Below are positions 43,114 through 54,510 of a stretch of 64,000 nt of DNA, in pieces. Each line of letters begins with the position of its first letter. Within the stretch, counting starts at the first letter, position 1. Under the pieces are notes generated by a model. The model did not search any database. It was not told where the DNA came from and worked only from the letters and a program-made list of their open reading frames with translations. The position numbers and the translations under genes are program-made. The DNA lies in NCBI GenBank assembly GCA_037976565.1, contig CP137681.1, forward strand, positions 30,322,707 to 30,386,706. The letters are read 5' to 3'. This DNA comes from Mesocentrotus franciscanus. Its lineage: Eukaryota > Echinodermata > Echinoidea > Camarodonta > Strongylocentrotidae.

Positions 43114-45689
43114 CTGCAGAAAAGTAAGTTCATAACATAAGTCGGGTCGGCGGGAAATCATATTTTAAGATATCGAAATGTATATATATATAATGCTGTG
43201 AATTTAGTTATTTGCGTCATTGTGTCCATCTTTTACTCATTATAATGGAAAAACTTGCACACACAAAAATTATAAATAAAATACAAGTTGATGGAGGGTT
43301 CGTAGATTCCTTTGTAAAATATTGACAGGAATCCTTGGCCCGAAACTTAGAGTGCGGGTTCAAAGAAAATCACAAAAATGGCAAATAACGTATTTCTGGT
43401 AATCTAACAGATGGCAATCGTACAAGTTTTAGGTCAACTACATATCGGGTGATTGATAAAAATACAAATAAAACCACCTTCATAGCATCTGGGATATGCG
43501 AGAGATTCGCCAGAAAAATAGCGATGTTTTAATGCCGTCACAATATGAACCAACCCTGCTCAAGCAGACGACATCCCATAAAGAATGAACATAATTGCAA
43601 TGCTGTTATTTCTCAAATTATAATGAGTTTAGTGTATATAAATGTGATGGAATTTTACACCATTCAAAAAGGGATATGAAACCGATTCTGATAACTAAAT
43701 TATTTTGTTTGTAAATACACAGGATAGGGGTGAATGAACAATCAAAGAACCCACACCCCCCCGGAATGAGAGCATGGACGGCATTTGTTCCCTCTTGAAA
43801 CGCCGAACATACCGCTGTGTATACAGCTGAAAATACAATGGCGTCTTATTTTGTTTACAAGCGACGGATTCCTTAATTTTTTATCGCTGCATTTTTCATC
43901 AAAATAATACCATGCGCGGGGTTTAGAGTGAGGCAATAGATTAAACAATTAGCCTGACGGTAGTGAAGTAAGAGAAATAACTGAAGAAAAGATGACAAAT
44001 CAGGCACTGAAAATGTGTAAGATGTCATGGGACATCGTCTGCTTGTGCAAATCATGTTCAACATGTGACGTCACACATCTCAGCAGCGATCGGAGAGCTT
44101 TTCAGGTGCTATGCCGGGGCTGTATTTAAGCGTTTTGTCATTGATAATAATCATTACTTCGAATATTTCTAAGCATTGAATGTTGATAAAGTGTCACCTT
44201 TGCAATAATGGCAATAAAGTTAGTTTTTTTTAATCAATGAACCTTCTCTTTAAGACATATTTCTTAAGTCTAAGAAAAATGTCTTAGAATTTGTTCAGGT
44301 TAAGTTCCCTAAGCCATTTTCTAAACACGGTAAGCACTTCGTTTTAGCTTAGACGACATATAAGAACAAATTCTTAGACCCGATGACGTCATGTTGAAAA
44401 GTCAAACTGGTCGAGTCGAGCGTCTCACTGCATGCAGCTCAATTTGCGTATGCAATTTGCGCACGAAAATTATACACGAACGTATGGGAGTGTGTATGGG
44501 AGGAATGATGCTCACAAAATTGCTTTGAGATTGACCAACTGACACTAAAATATTAGTAAGGCAGCCTATTCACCCCTAATCAAGACACTCTAATCTAGAT
44601 CGGATTACTTCGAATCATCGGATCGTCGTCGTGTAGGGTCGGGTGGTCGCGTTACACGACCTTTCGTGAAAACATGCCACTTATTCATGAAATTTCGGGT
44701 GTAACGTTTGTCAAATAAACGCCTCTCATCTACAAATGGTCTGGTCAAATAATATTTACCCGACATTTTATGAAAAAGATAAAGCAAATCTACGAAAACT
44801 CGTGTACTCGACCCGATTCATTTTGACTTCGATGTAAATAATCTCAAGCCAACGAAGAATGGCTATACGGTTCATGATGACGCCATCATGCAGTAAATCA
44901 AGATCTCTGCAATGGAATTCAATTTCTAGGTAAATTATCACACATAGCCTATTTATGTATACTGCGTAGATAGATTATCTGAGAACATTAAAGTTGAAAA
45001 TTAATATTGTTGTAATGACAGTTTTTTTTTGGTCACTGAATAATAGAAAGTAGTAAAAAAAAATTAAAAAAACCGGCATTTACACACGGCAATGGACGAA
45101 AAACTTTGATGTGTCAGTAGTCCAACTCCGGCTACCAATGCATAGCTATAATGCTCCAATTATTATTTGATAGAGAAGAGATGTGGATGAGCAGTAATAT
45201 TTGATGTAGTACACCGTTTTTCAGCTTTAAGAGTTTATTGGCATTATGTTTAATCTTTTGATAATATGAATTTTCCCCCTACCTGCAGTGGTAATCCATA
45301 TAGCCTGTAATAGACTCAAAGTTGTGTGGGATACCCTTGACATGAAACTGAAGGTGAGTTGCATGTATATATATCACCATTTCATGTCAGCGGAGTTAGA
45401 AAGAGTTTTATCCTGTTTTATTTTTAAATTATATAATTTTGAAATCATTTAGTATTTAGTGCCTGATTTGGAAACAGTAGACAAAATCTCATTATGAAAA
45501 AACCCTGTATTTATGATTGGATTATTCAAATATCAATGTTATGAGTTTGCATGTTAGAAAGTATTCATGTCTTCAAAACTGCTTACTTAGACAACACCGA
45601 AAAGTGGATATTTTTTGTTTACATTGACATCCTTTATCCTTTGATGTAAATTATTCTTTGTTGATAGAACTCTAGCCTTGATAGTTGAT
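43114..45689. other. Intron 17, 5'-to-middle part: nothing recognised
   Basis: No exon is needed by phase in this stretch. A potential 22-nt exon near 45285-45310 was considered and dropped. Segment 44255-44380 has repeated cttaagtctaagaaa-like phrases, possibly a decayed element. Confidence 0.4.
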
Positions 45690-46046
45690 AGGATAAGTGG
45701 TCTACTGCTAAAAATAGCTACGCCAGTCATTTACAAGCACCTTACTAAATTCTTCAACGTGTCATTACAATAGGGCAAGCTACCACCTGAATGGAAAGAA
45801 GCTAAAGTTATTCCATTGTTTAAGGGTGGGGAGAGATCAGACTTGAATAATTATAGGCCCATTTCCATAATACCTGTCGTTATAGAGATCATGGAACGAG
45901 CAGTACATAATCAATTGCAAGAATATCTAACATAAAATAATGTTGTCTCTCCGAATCAATCAGGCTTTCGTAAAGGTCATAGGACCCATACTGTTTTAAC
46001 CTATTTTTCTGACTTTATTTATAGACAAATCGAAAAAATGTAGAAA
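45690..46046 (+). pseudogene. LINE reverse-transcriptase fragment in intron 17
   Basis: The plus-strand frame reads 'LPPEWKEAKVIPLFKGG' then 'DLNNYRPISIIPVVIEIMER', a stop, then 'VVSPNQSGFRKGHRTHTVL'. This is the N-terminal palm region of a CR1/jockey-like reverse transcriptase. It is in the opposite orientation to the host gene and ends in an A-rich stretch near 46040-46055. A dead fragment. Confidence 0.75.
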
Positions 46047-46157
46047 AAAAAAATGAAAATTTTGAAGAATAAAGAGTATTGATTATATATATAGTTGTTG
46101 TAATAACATCATCAGTGTTATGATTATTAACATGGATGATGATATTAGTTTACTTAC

Positions 46158-46191
46158 GAATCTGTGTGATCGACTGCATAATCCGGTTCAT
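46158..46191 (-). CDS. Exon 17: short linker (34 nt)
   Basis: Acceptor tttgatgcag| and donor |gtaagt. Phase 1 to 2. Encodes 'DEPDYAVDHTDS' with the flanking split codons. It matches exon 6 in position, in phase and in its acidic start. Confidence 0.75.
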
Positions 46192-46893
46192 CTGCATCAA
46201 ACGCAATATTAAAAGAAATGCAATTTATTTGTTTATGTTATCCAGTATTTGGAATTGCTATGTATTAAGTATAAAGGGTTTGTTTAGAGAGAAAATAATC
46301 ATAACTCAATGCTTTCGTTTTTAATATCTGAAGAGTGACACAAAATGCAATCCCATTTACGAGAAGCAAGATACAAGAAGCAAAAGAATATGTTAAAAAC
46401 AGATTTCAGATCCGAACAGATCTACCCCACAGCTGTTTGTTATGTCGTAAACTAGGAAGGGGTGTTTATGGCATTTTTCAACATATTTCTCTATCTCTTT
46501 CCACTTATCCGCCAAAAAGGGCATTTAGTACATGCTAACTTTAAACCTTATTTAAACAATTCTTATTGAACGAGGAGAAAACATAGATACATTGAAGTTA
46601 CATAAATGACAATTTGTATTTTTGTTTAGGTTACTAGTTACAACTAATTACTAACGTAGGGGTTTTGAGTAAGTAGTTACAAAAACGACTTATAGAGGGT
46701 CTTCGAGAAAACTAGTTACATGCAGAAATGACTTATGTAGGATCTTTGAGGTAACTAGTTACAGGAATGACTTATCTATTGTCTTTGAGGTCACTTGTTA
46801 CAGAAATTATTTATGATGGTCTTTGAAGTAGCTGGCTACATTTGATGAAGTGAAATACACAAACTATCCTACTTCCTGATAATATAGGCTTAC

Positions 46894-47035
46894 CTTCTAT
46901 TGAAATGAGGTAGTCTCTTTCTGCACGTGTTGCTGACCCCTGTAGTATGTCGATATGGACATTCTTCTTGCCTTTCTCTTCATGAGAGAACTGAAGCTCG
47001 AATTTCAGAGGGCTGCACTTTCCACTTAGTATACT
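46894..47035 (-). CDS. Exon 16: end of second UPA domain
   Basis: Acceptor catccag| (weak pyrimidine tract) and donor |gtaagcc. Phase 0 to 1, 47 codons plus one base. Reads 'LKFELQFSHEEKGKKNVHID' and ends 'RDYLISIEG'. Same phase and place as exon 5. Confidence 0.7.
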
Positions 47036-47067
47036 CTGGATGGGCATCTTGGTTCGAATTCAAGTGG

Positions 47068-47225
47068 AATAATAATAATGATGCCGATGATGATGATGAT
47101 AATGATAATAATGATGATGATAATAATAATGATAATAATAACATAAAAACAGCAACAATAATAATTATGATAACAATAATAACAACTATAATAATACAAT
47201 AATGATAATAATGCAAATAAATATG
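47068..47225. repeat. (AAT/GAT)n microsatellite
   Basis: An AAT- and GAT-rich run immediately upstream, in gene direction, of exon 16. Confidence 0.9.
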
Positions 47226-47402
47226 ATCACACCTATATATTTATTCAATGAAGGAGCGTCAGCTGAGTTCCTTTGGAAATGTTTTTAGAATGCCATCAAT
47301 CAAAGGATCTCCCAAGAAAGCAAAAGACCACTGACATTTCCGAATTCCATATCGACCACTATTCTGCAACAGAATTATGGAATAACATTCACACATATTT
47401 AC

Positions 47403-47537
47403 CATTGTTTCGTTTCTTTTCGTCCCATCGTGGAACAAAATCGTTAAGTCCCTTGCTATTGACTGTATAGAAAACCCGAATTCCTCCGGGACTTGGCAGT
47501 AGGGTACAGAGGAAATCTCCTCCTTCCTCGTTATGTC
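47403..47537 (-). CDS. Exon 15: middle of second UPA domain
   Basis: Acceptor ttttatatttcag| and donor |gtaaat. Exactly 45 codons in phase 0-0. The correct frame contains 'YCQVPEEFGFSIQSIARDLT' and has no ATG near its start. The alternative open frame in phase 1 conflicts with both neighbouring exons. It is the counterpart of exon 4. Confidence 0.75.
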
Positions 47538-48108
47538 CTGAAATATAAAAGATACAACTCAAATCTAGATATTGCAATATTATACAATTTTATGCAGATG
47601 ATTAACGTCAACCATTGTAGATCTATAATAAAAATAAAACCAGCCACATATAAATAACTTCTTTTTACACAATTCCATCTCATTCCTCCTCCTCTCCTTC
47701 CTCTATTTAACTCCTCCATCCGTACACCCCTCTCCTTCCTCACCCATCCTTCTTACTTCCACCAACTACCATACCCAACCCCTATCCTTCCACCTTTCCC
47801 GCTTTTTGGGGGTTGCTTTCCATCCCATTACTCCTTCTACTTTCCTTCCCACTCATTGTTCCTCCTCACTCCTCCCCTTTCCTCCCCAAGACTCATCACT
47901 TTCTCTCCCGTCCCTTCTTATCTTTTTCTTAATTATGCTCTGATAATATTTGAGTCTGAACGAAATTCGAATGGGGCCTCCTCCGGTGAATTGTAAAGGG
48001 TTACCATAGGTCTTTTATAACCTAATAGCCCACACGGGCACCTTTTTAATAATTAGATTATCAAATGGTGTCCGCAAAAGATAGATATAGATTACAATAT
48101 TTAAATAC

Positions 48109-48326
48109 CTCTATATAGTTTCTATATGGATGAAGTATGTACACACGTAGAGTTGGTTTCTCTGCAGGAGTCATGAACAGAGGCTGGAAGACTACACATC
48201 TCAACTGGAGTCCTTGAAGATCAGTCGATGACAGAGCCCAGACTTGAAGATGACGTGTACGAAACTTGATCTTATCGTTTAAGATTTGTGACGTGCGCGG
48301 GGTCAGGTTTCTACGACCGAACGTTC
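48109..48326 (-). CDS. Exon 14: end of second ZU5 and start of UPA
   Basis: Acceptor tttttaattcacag| and donor |gtattt. Phase 1 to 0, 72 codons. Contains 'FRTRHLQVWALSSTDLQGLQ' and 'PTLRVYILHPYRNYI'. The 'LRVY' strand is the usual start of a UPA domain in UNC5-like proteins. It continues in frame from the ZU5 exon 13. Confidence 0.75.
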
Positions 48327-48483
48327 CTGTGAATTAAAAAAATAATGACTTGAAAATATCGATTGTACTATCTTACTTCCTGATAACATAGGCTTGCACA
48401 GTATTGATTTCGACTCATTTCATGTTCTGGTAGTTGACTAGATTCAAGTTTTGTTCAGCGAGTTTATTCAAATGGCATCATGG

Positions 48484-48638
48484 GCCCCGTTGCATAAAAC
48501 TTACCATTGATGGTAACTTTGCCATCAATGGCAACTACCATGGTAACAGGGCTCAACAGCCAATCAAAATCAAGGTTTCCATGGTAGTTACCATTGATGG
48601 CAAAGTTACCATCAATGGTAAGTTTTATGCAACGGGGC
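48484..48638. mobile_element. 155-bp palindromic MITE in intron 13
   Basis: gccccgttgcataaaactta at the left is the complement of taagttttatgcaacggggc at the right. The inverted match extends about 60 bp per arm through the internal palindrome ttgatggtaactttgccatcaa-like sequence. CATGG flanks both ends (48479-48483 and 48639-48643), a possible 5-bp target duplication. It could form a near-complete hairpin. Confidence 0.8.
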
Positions 48639-48845
48639 CATGGTACTTTTTCTTTATTATTGAGAAATCATTAAATATTAACGTTCACCAGCTTATTGTT
48701 CTAAAATGAATTATCATGACGTGATTTGGATTTGAAATCAGTTATTCACCTCATTTGTCAAATTATCGGGATTCAAATTTCAAGTGATGATGTTTACTAT
48801 TTATTTCAAGAGAACATGTCGATAATTTCGTCGATAACTTTGTAC

Positions 48846-49181
48846 CTGGTCCAGTTCTTGTGTACAAGATGACAGAAGAGTCATCTGCAAGTTCATGGTG
48901 ATTGATACAGTGTGGTAATTCCACCGTGGCAGGCTTGAGCAGTTCTTGTGTGAGAGAACCTTCTATCCCTGGAGTAATGACTACCTCATCATCCCGCACA
49001 GGGAGCAAATGAGTATCATGAGTTTGGACGCGAAGAGTTACAACTGATCTCATCCCTTTTGGCATAGCTCCTTCAGGGATAGATATGGCAATACCAAGTT
49101 CATTGAGGGTCAGTTCTCCACCCTTGTGATCAATGATGCCATGCGAGATGAAAGGCAAATAGCTTGGGTGGCATTTCATGG
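48846..49181 (-). CDS. Exon 13: second ZU5 domain
   Basis: Acceptor atcctcaatag| and donor |gtacaaag. 336 nt, phase 1 to 1. ZU5 signature: 'HGIIDHKGGELTLNELGIAI', then 'SIPEGAMPKGMRSVVTLRV', 'DDEVVITPGIEG' and 'LLKPATVELPHCINH'. In UNC5 and PIDD the ZU5 domain packs on UPA and holds the death domain in check. Length and phases equal those of exon 2. Confidence 0.85.
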
Positions 49182-49824
49182 CTATTGAGGATAAAAAGAA
49201 AACATTTATCGATAATTCCCATATAAAACATGGAACAAATAAACTAGAGTTTATATTAAAAGATATTAAGTTGTGTCAATTTCTTATTCATAGTTATTTC
49301 CAAACCAGTTCCTTTTGAGTGTTTTTACTGTAAAGAGATTGGGAAACAAGTGTGTATTAAGGCATGTTTGTAGGGGTTCGAATTAAAATGTTTTTCTTTT
49401 AAATCTCGCTTTTCTAAATTTATTTTTCTTTAAATAGAACTTGGCTGTTTTGAGTAAAGTTTGGTCAATGTTTTGAAAGTTAGAAATCATTGGCAGAATC
49501 TCCGAGATGTTCCTGCAAAATTCAAACAAGTTAATTAGTGGTATACCGGGCTTCTTAGGTCTGAAAGATAACTGGTGAAGGGATAATTTCATTTCAATTG
49601 CGTGTTTCCTCATCTAGCAACATGGTTTATGATTACTCCTTCTGAAAAGAAGTTAAAAGTGCACAGGCTCCTGTCGATTTTATGATTTTTCTCTAGAGGG
49701 GGAATGTGGGTTTCTTTTATAGTTGGGTCAAAATATAGAATCTGTAAAATATTTTGTTTCTTCCACTGATCAAGAAGGCCTCCATCATTAAATGTAACGT
49801 GAAACAGAGTGCAGTTGGCGTTAC

Positions 49825-50073
49825 CTTCTGCTATCTTGACTGCTGCATCGTTGAAACGGAAAGCCTGAGCAACTTCCAGAAGCCTCACCCTAGTCCCACC
49901 TTGGTGTACCCATTCTTTAAGCATCTTCAGAGCACTACGGCCAATCGCATGAGGCGGGAAGGTCACGAATGTGCTCATGATCTGCAGGACGCCAGAAGGT
50001 TTAACATTCAGGCGGTGACATAAGTCCAGTAGGTCTCTCTTGGATCGAATGGATTTTGAGATTTCTTTACGGC
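49825..50073 (-). CDS. Exon 12: death-fold-like domain
   Basis: Acceptor aaatgtccacag| and donor |gtaacg. Phase 1 to 1. The 82 full codons have helices with a death-fold pattern: 'RDLLDLCHRLNVKPSGVLQI', 'IGRSALKMLKEWVHQGG' and 'VRLLEVAQAFRFNDAAVKIA'. The 'ML.EW' helix and final hydrophobic helix match death domains, but it lacks the small partner exon that precedes the other DD exons. The subfamily is uncertain. Confidence 0.65.
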
Positions 50074-50130
50074 CTGTGGACATTTAAAAAAATGCGTATA
50101 TATATATTTGAAGGAAAATATCCAGTTTAA

Positions 50131-50655
50131 AGGTACTATGTCCCATGAAAAGGTTAAAATCTACCGGCATTTGAAAGATAATACTAATTTAGAACTTCCC
50201 TAAAAACAAAAGGGCTTGAAAATGTCTTTTTGTGGGAAAATAACGACCATTAGTTGTCGAATCGAACTTAGCGAGCGCGCTCGTTTAATTAAATGGTCTG
50301 ATTTTCAGATCCTTTACTTACTTGTACCGAATGGTCGTACGTTGTGTCCTGCGCAAAGATTCAATCAGTTTAATTTTGGCCATTAAAAGAAGTGGGTTAT
50401 TGATGTAGATAAATGGTCATGAACCCTTTACAGCTCATTTTATGTATGTTATTGCCAAAGAAAAGAAAGAAGTCAGTCACTCACTCAATAGTGTCTGACA
50501 GTAAAGTCTAGAAAGTAAACGAGTTTCCTTGCACAATTTGAATACTAGGACACTGCTAACGTTTAAATTTCACAGATAGGACATACGTGACATATTCATG
50601 ATTCATGTAAAGTTCTACAGAATTTGATATTGGCTGCAAAAGGGATACACTACCT
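50131..50655. mobile_element. TTAA-flanked TIR element, copy b (525 bp), in intron 11
   Basis: Reverse-orientation copy of 17902-18425. It starts aggtactatgtccc and ends gggatacactacct, flanked by TTAA at 50127-50130 and 50656-50659. It lies only about 57 bases from the acceptor of exon 12. One inserted palindrome-like piece, gcgagcgcgctcg, is unique to this copy. Confidence 0.75.
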
Positions 50656-50999
50656 TTAATACAAATAGCATAATGATCAGGGGTGATGAATGAGGAAATT
50701 GACGGCGTCCAAAATAGTGAAATAAACTGTAAAACATTGATGGATTTTAGGACAAGTAAAGAAGCCAGACATAATGGCCATGATTAGTAGATACATAACT
50801 TAATACAAATCTTTACATACTGAAAATATTCTGTGCTTCTGAACATCCTATTGCCTTAGCGCAAATAAATGTAATGAATGGAATGTGAAAAAGAACTGAA
50901 ATGCAATTTTGAACTTGAAACGTTTCTTTTAAAGGGTTAAAATTATATTTCCTCATCAACATGATGACGATTGAACTCAGCCTTGTGATGCCAACGAAC

Positions 51000-51323
51000 C
51001 TGTTTTGACATCTGGGATGTTATACACCGAGAGAAGCTTAGCGAACTCATCTTCTTTTTCTTCCTCTTTCAAACCAATCCACCAGCTGTCTATGAGCTGT
51101 GGTGCGATCTTATGGAGTACTGACGAACTGGGTAGATCGATGAATCCAACGATAAGGTCATCATTTAGACGAAGGGCTTTCCCAAGGGAACATGCTAATG
51201 GCAGACTTTTCACGGGAAGAGCGACGCTGCAAAGCTCTTCTGTGTTTGGTGTACCCCCACATTGGTCAAAGTCATCATTAATTTCATCTCGCTCTACATC
51301 AAAATCAAATGATGAAAAATCAT
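51000..51323 (-). CDS. Exon 11: acidic linker plus death-fold-like domain
   Basis: Acceptor ccccttcttag| and donor |gttcgt. 324 nt, phase 1 to 1. It opens with an acidic stretch, 'DDFSSFDFDVERDEINDDFD', then helices 'SLPLACSLGKALRLNDDLIV', 'SVLHKIAPQLIDSWWIGLKE' and 'DEFAKLLSVYNIPDVK'. The Trp-containing fourth helix and spacing resemble a death domain, but similarity is weak. A second reading frame on the plus strand is a shadow. Confidence 0.6.
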
Positions 51324-51486
51324 CTAAGAAGGGGATTAATATTCTAATCTCAAAATTGATATTTGATATTGATTTTTTTAAAAATTATTCATCATACCCA
51401 ATGGAATTATGTTTTACAAAGGGTATGTATATATAATGTTATCATTGTCCCAATCATAATTATGATGTTATTATTCTGTTATCTAC

Positions 51487-51591
51487 CTGTATCTGATGTC
51501 CTAATGATATCCATATCTTCAGGCTCTATAGGCTCGCTCGGTTTGGCTCTTTTCTCAGGAGTCGCCGAAGAGATCATACGCAGCCTTTCGT
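51487..51591 (-). CDS. Exon 10: charged linker
   Basis: Acceptor tttttatctcag| and donor |gtagat. Phase 1 to 1, 34 full codons. Proline/charge-rich 'SSATPEKRAKPSEPIEPEDM' has no domain. It connects the second death domain to exon 11. Confidence 0.65.
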
Positions 51592-51785
51592 CTGAGATAA
51601 AAAGTATAAACATATTAAAGAGCATGTGTGTCATGACTGCTGAGGCTTTAGTTTTAAGTTGTTTGTGTACTACAGAAGTTTTTTCCTTTATCCTATCTAC
51701 TAGTGTAGAGATGTCTCCGCCTTGTGACGTCTTACCTTGTGAGACATGTTTAAAAAATGACTGCTACGAATGACAAACTGTAGAG

Positions 51786-52070
51786 GTGTCGTGGTCGAGT
51801 GGATACGTCGCCGGACTGTCGATCACAAGGTCCGCGGTTCGAGTCCCGCTGCGGCACTAATGTCCTGTGGCAAGACATTGATCTACATTTGCCACACTCA
51901 ACCCAGGTGATGTAAATGGGTACCTGGCAGGAATTAATTCCTTGAAATGCTGCAGCGCTGTAATGGCAGCTAGGCTAAAGCCGGGGTAATAATAAATGCG
52001 CCTCGGAATAGAATTTCTAGATAGACGGCGCTATAGAAATGCCTATTATTATTATTATTATTATTATTAT
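51786..52070 (+). mobile_element. tRNA-derived SINE in intron 9
   Basis: The tRNA-like head has an A box tggtcgagtgg (51792-51802) and B box ggttcgagtcc (51836-51846), with partly paired ends gtgtcgt and gcggcac. The body has gatgtaaatgggtacctggc. The tail gacggcgctatagaaatgcc and (ATT)n resemble the LINE tail at 24960-25029. It is inserted antisense to the host gene. Confidence 0.75.
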
Positions 52071-52266
52071 CAGCCCTAATAGTCAACCTGAAGCTTTAAA
52101 ACAATTTGTATTACCACTAGACATTTAATCGTATGATTCCATTGAAGACAAAGTTAAGTTTAGATGTCTGTTCGTTTCTTCATTTGCTAGAATGACAAAT
52201 TATATAACAAACAATATATACAAGTCATAGAGCTATTATTTATTAATAATGAAGAAGAATAATTGC

Positions 52267-52523
52267 CTGTATTCTCAGCCGTAGATGCCGCGGAGACAGA
52301 TTCCCAAATGCACTTTAACGTCTCAGTCGCTTTAGGATCTGATCTTTGGGATGCCCTCCACGTGCAGAGCATTTGGATGTTAGCGTCTTTGCGATTATGC
52401 AATGTCTTGTGTTTGATGCTCTCCAGCTTATTTGGACTGAATCCAAGCTTTGTGCCAATCTCCATGAAGTCCTTCCACTTAATATGTCGAGCCAATTTAA
52501 GCAAACCTTGGTCAGAAATGTGA
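52267..52523 (-). CDS. Exon 9: second death domain
   Basis: Acceptor tatatttag|. Enters in phase 2 and exits in phase 1 if the donor is the GC-type acag|gcaatt at 52266-52265. Death-domain pattern: 'LLKLARHIKWKDFMEIGTKL', 'GFSPNKLESIKHK', 'DANIQMLCTWRASQ', 'ATETLKCIWESVSAAS'. If the GC donor is not used, the frame runs to a stop at 52187, which would end a shorter protein here. Confidence 0.75.
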
Positions 52524-52810
52524 CTAAATATATTGAGAATAAATGATGTTCATTATACTAGAATCAAAGCTTATCTTGACTCCTGGTTAGTGAACTGCTT
52601 TTCAACAGAAATTGTCATCAAATAAACAAATTACGAAAAAATGAAAACGTAAAATAAAGTATCCATTCGGACCTCGTGTCAAGCGAATTACGTAATTTGT
52701 TAAAGCTTTATATTTATTTCACTAAAATATCACTTATCTTTATTATCAGCAGGGTCAATATAAGTTCAGATGTGTGAAATTTTATTTTCCGTCATATAAC
52801 AGAAGATTAC

Positions 52811-52835
52811 CTTTTAGATTTATCGTTATTACCTC
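52811..52835 (-). CDS. Exon 8: 25-nt microexon (candidate)
   Basis: gaggtaataacgataaatct aaaag lies between acceptor gggttacag| and donor |gtaatc. It enters in phase 1 and leaves in phase 2, exactly bridging exons 7 and 9. It encodes 'GGNNDKSK' with split codons. It matches the position and phase of the linker exons 6 and 17. The polypyrimidine tract is weak. Confidence 0.45.
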
Positions 52836-52921
52836 CTGTAACCCTTCATCAAATTGCCTTTGTATCTCCCTATTTTTGTATTTGCAAAGGCAAATCACAT
52901 AAGCTCACCGAACCCTTTTAA

Positions 52922-53685
52922 AGTCCAAGCCCACTAAAAAAATAACTTACTTTCAATGTAAGCAGAAAAATCAGACAAACCAATAAAAAAAGTTTGAGCA
53001 AAATCGGATAACTAATAAGAAAGTTATGAATTTTTAATGACATGAAAAACTTTGAAAATCACTAGACAAATTGGCAACTCACTCATGAGTCTGTGACGTC
53101 ATGTCCTCACTATCCACTAATTATTTTCTTTATATTGATAATATAAATTTTCTATTTCCCCCTATAAGAATCACACCAGCATCCAAGTCAGATTGATAGT
53201 AATATGTTTTAGTGTGGATGCACTAATATAGAGTAATTTTTTCCAGTTAAATCATGAAAAATTTGGATTTTGATAAATCTAAAAAACAATATTATGAATA
53301 GACTCTAGACTATACAATATTCAGAAAATAGTATCAATTCTTCAAAGTTCATAAAAGATTTTGGGAAATGTCATGCACGCAATATGATACAAATCATATA
53401 ACCTGGGCAAAGGCATGGGGAAATCAAGTTTTGGGGATAAAAGGGAAATTAATGGGATTAAACTATATAAAGCAATTGATAAGTAGTGAGGACATGACGT
53501 CACAAACTGATAACCAAATTGGCAATTTGTGTAGTGATTTCCATTGTTCCATAATTTTACATACTTTTTCAAAAATTCATAACTTTCTTATTAGTTATCC
53601 GATTTTCCTCAAACTTTGTTTGATTGGTTTGTCTGATTTTTCTGCTTCTATTGAAAGTAAGTTATTTTTGGAGTGGACTTGCCCT
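52922..53685. mobile_element. TTAA-flanked long-palindrome element in intron 7 (764 bp)
   Basis: The left side (agtccaagcccactaaaaaa, then agaaagttatgaatttttaa) is the near-complement of the right side (aaaaattcataactttctta, then gagtggacttgccct). The inverted match covers about 200 bp per arm, including gtgacgtcatgtcctcact. TTAA flanks both ends (52918-52921 and 53686-53689). It is probably piggyBac-type and non-autonomous. Confidence 0.75.
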
Positions 53686-53789
53686 TTAATAGAACCATAT
53701 GCATGTAACTGTAAATTGGCGATTTAGTTGAAATAACTATACAGAATGGCGAGTATTAGTATATGCTTCAAGAATGTCGTAGTTATAGG

Positions 53790-53952
53790 CTGGATACGTC
53801 ACAGTGTTGCCTATTTGTGTATTACTGGTGACAACTTAAAAGATAAATTATTTTCCTATTGCAATCGGATATTGCTCAAGCTCACACTAATTCGTTTCGC
53901 TAATGTTTCGGCTTTTATTAAAACCAGCTAATTATCAGGGCGGACTTGCTCT
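53790..53952. mobile_element. Fragment of a related TTAA element
   Basis: The right end cagggcggacttgctct is followed by TTAA (53953-53956). Internal sequence caatcggatattgctcaagc resembles the arms of 52922-53685. The left end is missing. Confidence 0.5.
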
Positions 53953-54339
53953 TTAATAATCTCTCTTCATGGTGTTCTGACTTTTGGCGCTGCGACATTT
54001 GCTCTGGGTTTTTTTCGTGAAAAATATAGAACACACACGATTAGAGTCTTCAGTAAGGATTGCAGCAAGATTTAAGGTTAGATTTACGTTAAGGGTTAGG
54101 GACAAACAAAAAAAATCTTACCCGGTTGGTGTGATATCTGAAGTACGGTGACGTAATATAAAGGACGCCATTGTTGCATTAAAAAAGAAATGAAATTTAA
54201 TTAAATTAGATTTTTCTGCCTTATCACAAATGATTCAATGAAAAACTGTAATAATAGATATTTGAAAACATAGTTTTAAATATATTTTGTCTTCAATAAT
54301 TGGCTAATGTATTTTTGAAAAATAAAATCTTCGCACTCT

Positions 54340-54510
54340 ATGGTTCTTACGACTTCTATTACTACTACTATCATTATTATTACTGTTATTTTTTCAACTA
54401 TTAATCATCATCATTATAGATATGAAAATATTATTATTCATGGTAATTTTTGTTGTTATTTTTTGTTATCATTATTAATTATTACCATCATTATAATCGT
54501 AATTTCTATT
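54340..54510. repeat. ATT/ATC-rich simple repeat in intron 7
   Basis: Irregular ATT, ATC and ACT triplets. Confidence 0.8.

Noticed and set aside
45284..45306. A 22-nt minus-strand exon between gtctattacag and gtaggg
   Set aside because: Its exit phase (0) does not fit exon 18, and exons 17 and 18 already join in frame without it.
47389..47577. Phase 1-1 reading of exon 15 ('GHNEEGGDFLCTLL')
   Set aside because: It conflicts with the phases of both neighbours; the phase 0-0 frame is open and matches exon 4.
51786..51857. A tRNA gene
   Set aside because: A and B boxes are present but the cloverleaf is poor, and it is joined to a SINE body and tail.
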